A stretch of DNA of 33,924 nt from Clostridiales bacterium (GTDB lineage: Bacteria; Bacillota; Clostridia; Lachnospirales; WQUN01), in the NCBI GenBank assembly GCA_031269415.1, contig JAISZF010000285.1:1-33924 (forward strand), written 5' to 3'. Shown here piece after piece: positions 1 to 6,815 of this stretch. The notes below the pieces were generated by a model. It ran no database searches. It was not told the origin of the DNA and saw only the letters and a program-made list of their open reading frames with translations. The position numbers and the translations under genes are program-made. Numbering within the stretch: position 1 is the first letter of the stretch; every line of letters starts with the position of its first letter.

Positions 1-438
1 CATGGAACCCAGCCCTCTATGATATTTGGAACCGTGAGTCATGGGGCCGCGGTGCTGGCCGTAGCGCTTGATCGCCCCTTGGAAGCCCTTGCCTTTGGAA
101 ACGCCGCTGACGTCCACGCGATCGCCGGGGGAGAATATATCGGCCTTGATCTCGTCGCCCACGTTATAGTTGGCGGCGTCGTCCAGCCGGAACTCCTTCA
201 GTATCTTGCGCGGCGTAATATTGGCTTTGCTAAAATGGCCCTTCATGGGTTTGTTCACCGATTTGGGCCTAACCTCACCGAAACCCACCTGAACGGCATT
301 ATACCCGTCGTTTTCAACCGTCTTCTTCTGAACCACGACATTCGGCTCGGCTTCCAGCACTGTAACCGGAATCAGCTCGCCCTTGTCGCTGAAGATTTGT
401 GTCATTCCTAATTTTTTGGCAACAATCGCCTTTTTCAT
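1..438 (-). CDS. rplC: 50S ribosomal protein L3, partial (C-terminus outside window)
   Basis: The reverse strand from 438 translates as an L3 N-terminal region starting [16 protein letters not shown], the signature opening of bacterial L3, followed by the conserved segment with [18 protein letters not shown] (about residues 109-126) and the HRGPMTHGS stretch. L3 is an early-assembly protein of the large subunit near the peptidyl transferase centre. A perfect AAGGAGG lies just upstream of the ATG. It follows rpsJ by about 80 bases, the usual order at the head of the S10 operon. 146 codons are present out of about 210 expected, and the frame is open to the window edge. Identification is essentially certain. 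Confidence 0.97.
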   Translation of the reverse strand, partial: MKKAIVAKKLGMTQIFSDKGELIPVTVLEAEPNVVVQKKTVENDGYNAVQVGFGEVRPKSVNKPMKGHFSKANITPRKILKEFRLDDAANYNVGDEIKADIFSPGDRVDVSGVSKGKGFQGAIKRYGQHRGPMTHGSKYHRGLGSM

Positions 439-519
439 AAATCCTCCTTTTAATACAGCGGATTGCCGGCTCTATTAACGCCCGGCAGTCATACTATCGC
501 GTTATAAAATACGCGGGAG

Positions 520-831
520 TTAAATAATCTTGAGCATTATATCCACGCCGTCGGGCAGATCCAGCCTTGAAAGCGCGTCAGCCGTCCGCTGAGTGGGCAT
601 AATAATATCGATCAGCCGCTTATGGGTACGCATTTCAAACTGCTCTCTCGAATCTTTGTACTTATGGACAGCGCGCAAGATAGTGACCACCTCTGTCTTA
701 GTGGGCAGGGGAATAGGCCCGGAAACCTTGGCGCCGGTACGTTTGGCAGTTTCAATGATTTGCGTTACAGACCGATCGATAAGCTTATGGTCATACGCTT
801 TCAGGGTTATCCTGATTTTTTGGTTAGGCAT
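520..831 (-). CDS. rpsJ: 30S ribosomal protein S10
   Basis: The 103-residue product begins [19 protein letters not shown] and carries the S10 hallmarks [20 protein letters not shown] (about 45-64) and [12 protein letters not shown] (about 65-76). S10 is a head protein of the 30S subunit and also the NusE antitermination factor. I chose the ATG at 831 because it gives the normal family length (102-103). The in-frame TTG at 840 sits almost on top of the AAAGGAGG Shine-Dalgarno and would add three atypical residues. It is the first gene of the S10 operon and is preceded by a roughly 190-base leader with its own promoter and hairpin. Confidence 0.97.
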   Translation of the reverse strand: MPNQKIRITLKAYDHKLIDRSVTQIIETAKRTGAKVSGPIPLPTKTEVVTILRAVHKYKDSREQFEMRTHKRLIDIIMPTQRTADALSRLDLPDGVDIMLKII

Positions 832-874
832 GAATGTCAAAACCTCCTTTTGCCTTTTACTTTAACGCGGGCGC

Positions 875-908
875 AAAAATACCGCATATGGCGTCAGCGC
901 CATTGCGG
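875..908 (-). terminator. Attenuator-like hairpin in the rpsJ leader
   Basis: On the minus strand CCGCA and TGGCG pair with CGCCA and TGCGG around a 4-base loop (interrupted 10-bp stem, 882-908). A TATTTTT run (875-881) follows, the form of a Rho-independent terminator. It lies between the likely promoter (1022-1050) and rpsJ, so it would act as a transcription attenuator for the S10 operon. Which protein or signal controls it cannot be told from sequence. Confidence 0.5.
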
Positions 909-1021
909 CGTGCTTACCGTACAACTTGACCGGGCGTATCATACAGCGTAAAACTCTTCCCAATCCTTTGTAAACAGTATTCTCTGTCGCCTCGCCCGCC
1001 GCTTACCGTCATAACTTGGGT

Positions 1022-1050
1022 ATTATACAATAAAAGTTATTGGAACGCAA
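1022..1050 (-). promoter_or_regulatory. Probable sigma-A promoter of the S10 operon
   Basis: Reading the minus strand, TTGCGT (1050-1045) and TATAAT (1027-1022) are separated by 17 bases. Transcription would start near 1015, about 185 bases before the rpsJ start, giving a long leader that contains the hairpin at 882-908. Confidence 0.6.
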
Positions 1051-1408
1051 GTTTTTTGTTGAAATATTCTGATATTCTTTGTAAGCGCGGACCAAAGGTC
1101 AAGAGACAGCCGCGATCGACCTCTTCACCGAACGGTTCTATCCGCCAAGGCGTCGCGTCCGTGGCAACCTGGCGGCCAAGCGTGATATGCTGGCTGTATC
1201 GGCGCTTTTCGAGGGCGAATCCCGCTTGACGCAGGTTGACGCGGAGTGTCCGCTGAACGTTCAGCAACCGCGGCGCGGCTTTGCAACCCGCCCACCACAA
1301 GTCGCCGCGAAAGTTGCCGATTTGCTCTATAGTCACGAAAAACTCGTTGGGCGCGTATGTAGTGCCGGTCATAAAATGCTTTATTGTGGCATCTACGCCA
1401 TTGTTGAC
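1037..1408 (-). pseudogene. 5'-truncated RNA 2',3'-cyclic phosphodiesterase (ThpR/LigT, 2H family)
   Basis: The translation contains the middle and C-terminal part of a ThpR/2'-5' RNA ligase protein: a VTIEQIGNFRGDLWWAG strand-turn, a helix with LRQAGFALEKRRYSQ, then the second catalytic HxT motif in HITLGR. Intact family members are about 180 residues and have two HxT motifs. Here the first half, including the first HxT, is missing and its place is taken by the promoter of the divergent antitoxin gene. The last 25 or so residues no longer resemble the family, while another frame there reads SRLSLDLWSALTKN, so a late frameshift is likely. No ribosome binding site is apparent. I read it as a dead remnant; the left boundary is where the open frame ends and the right boundary is approximate. 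Confidence 0.6.
1061..1081. repeat. 21-bp direct repeat, copy 1
   Basis: The 21 bases starting GAAATATTCTGATATT recur at 1994-2014 with one mismatch (20/21). The two copies bracket the cyclic-phosphodiesterase remnant and the toxin-antitoxin module. Confidence 0.7.
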
Positions 1409-1440
1409 GTTATGTGTATATCGGTAGTATACTATACACA
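1404..1440 (+). promoter_or_regulatory. Toxin-antitoxin promoter with inverted-repeat operator
   Basis: TTGACG (1404-1409) and TATACT (1428-1433) are spaced by 18 bases. Overlapping them is a perfect 8-bp inverted repeat, TGTGTATA (1413-1420) and TATACACA (1433-1440), centred in the core promoter. Autorepression through a palindrome over the -10 box is usual for RelB/DinJ-type modules, so this is the likely antitoxin operator. Confidence 0.6.
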
Positions 1441-1458
1441 TAAAAGGAGATGGTTGTA

Positions 1459-1770
1459 ATGGCAATCAGTAGAATCTCTGTCAACATTGACGAAGACGTA
1501 AAACAAAACGCGCAGCGAATATTTAGCGAAATTGGTCTGGACATGACCACCGCTATAGATTCGTTTCTGCGGACGGTTGTGCGCGAGGAGCGTATTCCTT
1601 ATGATCTCCGGACGGAACGGGCTTACCGCGAATCCGTTCATCAGGCGTATATCAATGACGAATTGGATAAATCCTTGCTGGAGGCCGCCGACGCTAACAC
1701 TGAATGGACATCGCGCGATGAGATGAAGGAACGGCTGGCGAGACGACGCGAGGCAAGAAGTCATGCATAG
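1459..1770 (+). CDS. RelB/DinJ family antitoxin
   Basis: A 103-residue protein beginning MAISRISVNIDEDVKQNAQ, with the ribbon-helix-helix pattern of RelB/DinJ antitoxins: a short beta strand (residues 4-10), helix A with QRIFSEIGLDMTTAID, and helix B with SFLRTVVREERIPYDL. The acidic, flexible C-terminal half would wrap a RelE/ParE-type toxin. I prefer the ATG at 1459 because AAGGAG lies 9 bases upstream; the ATG at 1450 overlaps that site. The gene ends within the start of the adjacent toxin gene (ATG at 1763), the usual coupled arrangement. Since the toxin is disrupted, the antitoxin may persist only as an orphan DNA-binding protein. Confidence 0.85.
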   Translation: MAISRISVNIDEDVKQNAQRIFSEIGLDMTTAIDSFLRTVVREERIPYDLRTERAYRESVHQAYINDELDKSLLEAADANTEWTSRDEMKERLARRREARSHA

Positions 1771-2005
1771 GCTGAAATTTCTTCCGGCCGCCGGCCTTGA
1801 TATGCTGGAAGCGTAGGCTTATTTAGGCGAGTTTAGTTCTCGCGCCGCTGATAAGCTGGCGTTAGCGTTGGAACAAAAGGCGGACGCCCTCATTGACAAT
1901 CCGTTGATATATAAGGTCTATGAGGCAAGACCGTACATGAAAGAGTTTGACCGATTTTTTAAACGGATTCAGTTACTCCGGCCGGAAAAGGGCGAAATAT
2001 TCTGA
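1763..2005 (+). pseudogene. Broken RelE/ParE-type toxin (in-frame stop, altered C-terminus)
   Basis: From the ATG at 1763, overlapping the antitoxin stop, the frame reads MHRLKFLPAAGLDMLEA, then TAG at 1814-1816. It then continues in the same frame with AYLGEFSSRAADKLALALEQ and ALIDNPLIYKVYEARPY to TGA at 2003. The helical core matches RelE/ParE toxins. The C-terminal beta strands that normally carry catalytic or contact residues and a VxxILHG-like ending are absent after ARPYMKEF. Both the early stop and the degraded tail argue for inactivation. The alternative, restart after the TAG to make a short protein, lacks a Shine-Dalgarno site. Confidence 0.6.
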
Positions 2006-2014
2006 TATTATTTG
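1994..2014. repeat. 21-bp direct repeat, copy 2
   Basis: Second copy of the repeat at 1061-1081, same orientation, one mismatch (A for C at position 17). It overlaps the end of the toxin remnant. Bases 2015-2107 after it contain no recognisable gene. Confidence 0.7.
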
Positions 2015-2107
2015 CGCGATGTCAAGCCGTCGCTCTCCCAAGCGGCGCGGTTCGAGGTTAACGGATACGCCGATCTATTTGGTAAAGGCAGGTCTCTCGT
2101 ATAATCG

Positions 2108-2139
2108 TTGACATCCCGGCGGTCAAATGATAACGTTAT
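2108..2139 (+). promoter_or_regulatory. Promoter with palindrome upstream of the serine hydrolase operon
   Basis: A consensus -35 box TTGACA (2108-2113) is followed after 17 bases by TAACGT (2131-2136), a weak -10. The -10 lies inside the perfect palindrome ATAACGTTAT (2130-2139), a plausible operator, perhaps for the IclR regulator of the same operon; that link is inference. Confidence 0.45.
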
Positions 2140-2167
2140 TATCGAAAATTTGTCAATGGAGGCGCTT

Positions 2168-3655
2168 ATGGAAAGAGTTACGCCCGCTTCCGCCGGGGTA
2201 TCGCCGCGGGCTGTTTTAGGCATGCTGGACGCGTTGCGCCGCGCCGGGGTGGAAACGCACAGTTTCATGCTTACGCGGCGCGGCAAGGTGTGCGCCGAAG
2301 GCTGGTGGAAGCCGTTCGCCCCGGAATACAAGCATATAATGTTCTCATTCAGCAAGAGTTTTACATCAACCGCCATCGGCTTTGCCGAGCAGGAAGGGCT
2401 TCTGTCGCTGGACGAAAAACTCGCGGATATATTCGCGGACGCGCTGCCGGAAAACCCCGGCGAGAATCTGAGGAAAGCTGAAATCAAACATCTCCTGACC
2501 ATGACCTGCGGGCATGAGGTAAAGACGGACGTCTTGTCTCCGACCGATAATATGGCCGCGGATTTCATGGCGCGGCCGTTTGTGTATGAGCCGGGAACAC
2601 ACTTCTCTTACAACACCGCCGGAACGAATATGCTCTGCGATATCCTCAAACGCAAGATCGGCAAAAACCTGACAGAATTTTTAAAACCCAGGCTGTTTGA
2701 ACCGCTCGGCATGTCTGACGATATCGGCTGTTTTACCCTGCCCGGCGGCATAGAAGCCGGCGGCTTCGGATACAGCATACGGACGGAAGACATGGCAAGG
2801 TTTATAGAATTTGTCGCCAACAAAGGCAAACTCGGCGAAAAACAGCTTTTAAACGCCGACTGGTTTGATCGCGCCACGGCCAAACAGGTTGAAAACGGCG
2901 ACGGTACGACTGATTGGGGCGTAGGGTACGGCTATCAGTTCTGGCGCTGCAAGCCGGAGGGCGTTTATCGCGGCGACGGTGCTTACGGGCAGTATGGCAT
3001 TGTGTTTCCAGCGTATGACGCGACGCTGGTCATAACGTCCGCCGAGCTGATTATGCAGGATTGCCTGGACGCCGTCTGGACGCATCTGCTGCCCGGCTTT
3101 AACGATTTTCCCGTAACCGGAGAGGAAGAAGCGGAGCAAGAGCTGTCTTACCGGCTGAAACACTTATCGCTTCCGGTTATGCCGGGTTTTCAACTGACAG
3201 AGGCGCGGGACGCATTAAACGGAAGCGTTTTTATTCCGGATAAGCAATACCACAGTTTTACGACCATTATTGGCGGAGCGGGCTGTGTGGCGACAAGATA
3301 TCCTGTGCCTTTGGACGATTTCCTCAAGTCCATCTCATTTATTTTTAAGGACGGCAAGGGATATTTGGAATGCCGGCAAAACAGCGGCGTTTACGCCTTA
3401 GATCTGGGGCTTCAAGGCGACTACGCGGTAACGGATGTCAACGGTGTTCCCTTTGCCGTTAACTCGTGCTGGCGTTCGGATAAAAAATTAGAGGTCTTAA
3501 TCCGCAACCTGAACGCGGCATCGGGCAGACGGGCGGATTTTGAGTTTGAGGAGAATAAACTGAAGCTTAATTTGGATTGGACGCCGCCCATTGGCCCCGG
3601 GTTAGCGGGCACGGACTATACCGAGGTTACTTTTTCAAAAATGAAAGCTGGCTGA
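2168..3655 (+). CDS. Serine hydrolase, beta-lactamase/penicillin-binding-protein-like
   Basis: A 495-residue protein of the class C beta-lactamase/esterase-like fold. The nucleophile motif SxxK is seen as SFSK (residues 60-63) in the context MFSFSKSFTS, and the second motif tyrosine is in HFSYNTAGTN (Tyr148), followed by RLFEPLGM, typical of the family. The C-terminal region of about 150 residues is a separate beta-rich domain. Such proteins hydrolyse esters, amides or peptides; the substrate is unknown. No signal peptide is evident, so it is probably cytosolic. The ATG at 2168 is preferred over the earlier codon at 2108 because GGAGG lies 5 bases upstream and the -35 box sits at 2108. It is the first gene of a three-gene operon with an IclR regulator and an aldose epimerase. 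Confidence 0.85.
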   Translation: MERVTPASAGVSPRAVLGMLDALRRAGVETHSFMLTRRGKVCAEGWWKPFAPEYKHIMFSFSKSFTSTAIGFAEQEGLLSLDEKLADIFADALPENPGENLRKAEIKHLLTMTCGHEVKTDVLSPTDNMAADFMARPFVYEPGTHFSYNTAGTNMLCDILKRKIGKNLTEFLKPRLFEPLGMSDDIGCFTLPGGIEAGGFGYSIRTEDMARFIEFVANKGKLGEKQLLNADWFDRATAKQVENGDGTTDWGVGYGYQFWRCKPEGVYRGDGAYGQYGIVFPAYDATLVITSAELIMQDCLDAVWTHLLPGFNDFPVTGEEEAEQELSYRLKHLSLPVMPGFQLTEARDALNGSVFIPDKQYHSFTTIIGGAGCVATRYPVPLDDFLKSISFIFKDGKGYLECRQNSGVYALDLGLQGDYAVTDVNGVPFAVNSCWRSDKKLEVLIRNLNAASGRRADFEFEENKLKLNLDWTPPIGPGLAGTDYTEVTFSKMKAG

Positions 3656-3656
3656 C

Positions 3657-4421
3657 ATGGAACAGTCCTTACAGTTAATCGAGCGCGTGTTCGCGGTGCT
3701 GGAATATTTGTCGGGCGCGCGCGAGGCTAAAGGGCCCTCGGAGATCGCCTCGTTCCTGAGCCTGCCTAAAAGCACGGTTCACCGGCTGCTCTCCTCCATG
3801 CTGAATCTGGGATATGTTGAGAAAACCGGTTCCGGTACATATCGTATAGGGGTTAAGCTGGTCGGGATTGTAAGCAATCACATCAACAGCCTGGAACTGC
3901 GGACGGAAGCGCGCCCCGTGCTGACGGATCTGCGGGCCGAACTGGGGCTGGCGGTCTATTTGGGCATACTGGACGGCTTTGAGGTCGTTTATGTGGAGAA
4001 GCTCGACATCGAACGCAATCTGCGAATATATACGCAGATTGGCTTGCGGGTGCCCGCCTACTGTTCTTCCTTGGGGAAGTGCCTGCTGTCGTGCCTATCC
4101 GGGAATGAACTGGGGTATCTTTTGCAAAATAACCGCTTGCGCCGGTTTACGCAAAATACGATAACGGATCCCGCTGAATTAAAAACCTGCCTGCGCCGGG
4201 TAAGAACGCGGGGATGGGCGATGGATAACTCGGAGTATATTCCGAGGAGCCGGTGTATCGGCGCGCCGGTATATGACTACCGCGGGGAAATGATAGCCGC
4301 GGTCAGCGCCAGCGGCCCGGAATCGCTGCTTTCCGACGAGAGGACAGAAAGCGTCGCGGACGCTGTGGTTCGCGCGGGGAAGGAGATCTCTAGGCGGCTG
4401 TGCTTTCAAGAGAATGGATAG
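3657..4421 (+). CDS. IclR family transcriptional regulator
   Basis: A 254-residue protein with an N-terminal winged helix-turn-helix (about residues 5-65; the recognition helix is in LPKSTVHRLLSSML) and a C-terminal IclR effector domain. The conserved ending pattern is present: RTRGWAMDNSEYIPRSRCIG, then APVYDYRGEMIAAVSASGP. IclR proteins bind small metabolites such as keto acids or sugar derivatives and repress or activate neighbouring catabolic genes. The ATG follows the hydrolase stop by one base with no strong Shine-Dalgarno, so translation is probably coupled. It likely controls its own operon, possibly through the palindrome at 2130-2139. Confidence 0.92.
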   Translation: MEQSLQLIERVFAVLEYLSGAREAKGPSEIASFLSLPKSTVHRLLSSMLNLGYVEKTGSGTYRIGVKLVGIVSNHINSLELRTEARPVLTDLRAELGLAVYLGILDGFEVVYVEKLDIERNLRIYTQIGLRVPAYCSSLGKCLLSCLSGNELGYLLQNNRLRRFTQNTITDPAELKTCLRRVRTRGWAMDNSEYIPRSRCIGAPVYDYRGEMIAAVSASGPESLLSDERTESVADAVVRAGKEISRRLCFQENG

Positions 4422-4433
4422 AAAGGAGCGGGT

Positions 4434-5318
4434 ATGGAATTATTTACTGTAAAGAATGAAAACCTCAGCGTCCGCGTTTCGCCGCTGGGCGCGGAGATGC
4501 AGTCCATTAAGGGAAAAGACGGCCGCGAATATCTATGGTACGGCGATCCGGCTTTTTGGAACCGCAGGGCGATCAATCTATTTCCTTATATAGCCCGTTT
4601 AACCGCGGGGAAATACAGCTTCGAGGGCAAAGAATACCCCATGACGATCCACGGGTTTCTGCCTGAATCAGTTTTAAATGTGGAATCGCGGAACGATACG
4701 GAAATATGTTTCCTGCTGACAGACAACGAGGAAACCCGCGCCATATATCCCTTCAACTTTGAATTGCGCGTAGGATACGCTTTATCCGGGAATACGATTC
4801 ATATCCGGTTCGATGTCCGCAACACGGGCGGCTGCCCTATGCACTTCGGCATAGGCGGGCATCCGGGGTTTCTCGCGCCTATGGAAGACGGATTGACGTT
4901 TACGGACTATGTTCTGGAATTTGACCGGCCGTGCAAGCCCCTGCGCGCAGGATTCTCGGAAAGATGCTTTGTGGACGAGGAAAAAACCGAAGAATATCCC
5001 CTGACGGACGGGCGGATCATTCCGCTTAGGCATAATCTATTCGATCACGACGCAATTGTCCTGAGGGGAACGAGCGGAACCGTAACCCTAAAAAGCGCCA
5101 AGGGAACCAAGAGTGTGACCGTGCGTTACCCCGACATGCCCTATGTGGGGTTTTGGCACACCGTGAAAAAGGAAGCGCCGTATGTGTGCGTGGAACCATG
5201 GTCCTCCCTGCCGTCCCGCGACGGGATTGTAGAGGATATAAGCAGACAGGATAACCTGATCCATCTGCCCGCGGGCGAACAGTACGTTAATAACTGGTCG
5301 ATAGAGATCAATCAGTAA
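4434..5318 (+). CDS. Aldose 1-epimerase family protein (galactose mutarotase-like, LacX type)
   Basis: A 294-residue beta-sandwich protein of the aldose-1-epimerase superfamily. Family markers are NLFPYIARL (about 48-56), the general acid region TIHGF (His73), the second histidine in GIGGHPGF (His143), and the catalytic base region CVEPWSSLP (Glu254). These enzymes interconvert alpha and beta anomers of free sugars or hexose phosphates; the exact sugar is not predictable. AAAGGAG precedes the ATG with good spacing. The gene is third in the hydrolase-IclR operon and is followed by a strong terminator. The operon may process a sugar ester or conjugate, which is inference. Confidence 0.88.
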   Translation: MELFTVKNENLSVRVSPLGAEMQSIKGKDGREYLWYGDPAFWNRRAINLFPYIARLTAGKYSFEGKEYPMTIHGFLPESVLNVESRNDTEICFLLTDNEETRAIYPFNFELRVGYALSGNTIHIRFDVRNTGGCPMHFGIGGHPGFLAPMEDGLTFTDYVLEFDRPCKPLRAGFSERCFVDEEKTEEYPLTDGRIIPLRHNLFDHDAIVLRGTSGTVTLKSAKGTKSVTVRYPDMPYVGFWHTVKKEAPYVCVEPWSSLPSRDGIVEDISRQDNLIHLPAGEQYVNNWSIEINQ

Positions 5319-5321
5319 AAT

Positions 5322-5352
5322 AAGGCGGGGAACCGTTTGGGTTCCCTGCCTT
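5322..5352. terminator. Bidirectional terminator between convergent operons
   Basis: AAGGCGGGGAACC (5322-5334) pairs with GGTTCCCTGCCTT (5340-5352), a 13-bp stem with one G-T pair and a 5-base loop. T-rich on the plus side (TTTTATTATT) and A-rich before it, so it can serve both the epimerase operon and the convergent dehydrogenase. Confidence 0.85.
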
Positions 5353-5358
5353 TTATTA

Positions 5359-6795
5359 TTAAGCGAATATATTTTTAAGCACTATAGTTTTCAACTTAGT
5401 AACTTCGTCAAACGTAGACATAACGCCTTCCGTGCCAATACCCGAGTATTTATACCCGCCGAACGGCATTTCAAAGCTGCGGAAGAAACTGGCGCCGTTT
5501 ATAACCACGCCGCCGCATTCCAACTCAGCCGCCGCTTTAAAAGCAGTCTTCATGTCGGCGGTGAATATACATCCGCACAGCCCGAAAATGGACTGATTCG
5601 CAATCTCTATCGCTTCTTCGACTGTATCGAAGCCTATAATCGGAACGACCGGCCCGAAGATCTCCATATCAATCGCGACATCGGCGGTTTTCGGCACATC
5701 CGCGATAACCGTGGGTTCATAGAACGCGCCGTTACGCTTGCCGCCCAATACTATTTTGCCGCCCTGCTCCACAGTCTGGTTCACCTGCCGCTCGACCTCA
5801 ATGGCGGCTTTCTCGCTGATCAAGCAGCCCAATTGCGTATCGTCGTCCGAGGGATCGCCCAATTTTATCTTTTTTATACGAGCGACGGCTTTTTCGGTAA
5901 ACACTTCTTTCAGGCTGTTATGTACGATGAAACGCTTTGAGGCGCAGCAGACCTGGCCGGTATTGTACATGCGGCCCCAGATCAATTCCTCCACCGCCAA
6001 ATCCACGTCCGCGTCCGCGCAGACAATAAACGCGTCGTTGCCGCCCAGTTCCAGAGAAATATGCGCCAGATGGCCAGCCGCGTTCTTCGCGGTCTCAATA
6101 CCCACCGAGGTGGATCCGGTAAAGGTTATGGCGTGAACGCCGGGATGACCGCACAGCCAACCGCCCACCGTAGCGCCGCGCCCGGTCACGATCTGTACCG
6201 CGCCGTCGGGCACGCCGGCTTTGACCAGAAGTTCCGTCAAGATACACAGCGTTAACGGATTGTCAGTGGAAGGCTTTACAATTGCGGCGTTTCCCGCCAT
6301 TAAAGCCGGGGCGACCTTTTGATCAAACAGGTCGCAGGGAAAATTGAACGGAATAACGCACGCCACGACGCCCACAGGTTCGCGCCGGGTAATCAGCATA
6401 TGATTCTCCTGATTCTTTTCAATCCCGTTCGGAATGACCTCGCCGTATAAATGCTTGGCTTTCTCCACGAACGCCTTGAATGAGATGGGGATATTAGCGA
6501 TCTCTCCCCTCGCCTCAGTAATGGGTTTCCCTGTTTCCTGCGAAAGGGTTTGCGCCAAACGCTCTTTGTTCTCCTCGACCAGACCGATGAACGCTTCAAT
6601 GATCTCGCCGCGCTTATAAACCGGATAGGCGGCCCATACCTTCTGCCCCGCCTTCGCGTATTCGACTGCTTTGTTAATATCCTCTTCCGTGGCCGCCGGC
6701 ACGGTGTCGATCAGTTTGCCGTTTGCCGGATTTATTACATCTATGGTCCCGCCATCGGACGCCTCCGCCGCAAGCCCGTTTATAATCATTTTCAT
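5359..6795 (-). CDS. NAD(P)-dependent aldehyde dehydrogenase
   Basis: A 478-residue member of the aldehyde dehydrogenase superfamily, which oxidises aldehydes to acids with NAD(P)+. Visible family features: oxyanion-hole Asn in VIPFNFP (Asn151), cofactor lysine in AAIVKPS (about 174), FTGSTSVG (about 225-232), general base Glu in LELGGND (Glu249), nucleophile Cys in NTGQVCCASKR (Cys283), and EIFGPVVPI near the C-terminus. It resembles succinate-semialdehyde, glyceraldehyde-3-phosphate (non-phosphorylating) or lactaldehyde dehydrogenases; specificity cannot be called. The start at 6795 has an AAAGGACGG-like site about 13 bases upstream; the ATG at 6789 is a possible alternative. It lies 20 bases after a FIST-domain gene and is probably co-transcribed with it. 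Confidence 0.93.
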   Translation of the reverse strand: MKMIINGLAAEASDGGTIDVINPANGKLIDTVPAATEEDINKAVEYAKAGQKVWAAYPVYKRGEIIEAFIGLVEENKERLAQTLSQETGKPITEARGEIANIPISFKAFVEKAKHLYGEVIPNGIEKNQENHMLITRREPVGVVACVIPFNFPCDLFDQKVAPALMAGNAAIVKPSTDNPLTLCILTELLVKAGVPDGAVQIVTGRGATVGGWLCGHPGVHAITFTGSTSVGIETAKNAAGHLAHISLELGGNDAFIVCADADVDLAVEELIWGRMYNTGQVCCASKRFIVHNSLKEVFTEKAVARIKKIKLGDPSDDDTQLGCLISEKAAIEVERQVNQTVEQGGKIVLGGKRNGAFYEPTVIADVPKTADVAIDMEIFGPVVPIIGFDTVEEAIEIANQSIFGLCGCIFTADMKTAFKAAAELECGGVVINGASFFRSFEMPFGGYKYSGIGTEGVMSTFDEVTKLKTIVLKNIFA

Positions 6796-6815
6796 AGTTG
6801 ATCAGCCGTCCTTTT

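Noticed and set aside
832-840. TTG start for rpsJ at 840
   Set aside because: It lies two bases from the Shine-Dalgarno core and lengthens a highly conserved protein; the ATG at 831 gives standard length.
1187-1459. Plus-strand 90-codon frame opposite the phosphodiesterase remnant
   Set aside because: No ribosome binding site or recognisable motifs; it is the shadow of the minus-strand remnant and crosses the antitoxin promoter.
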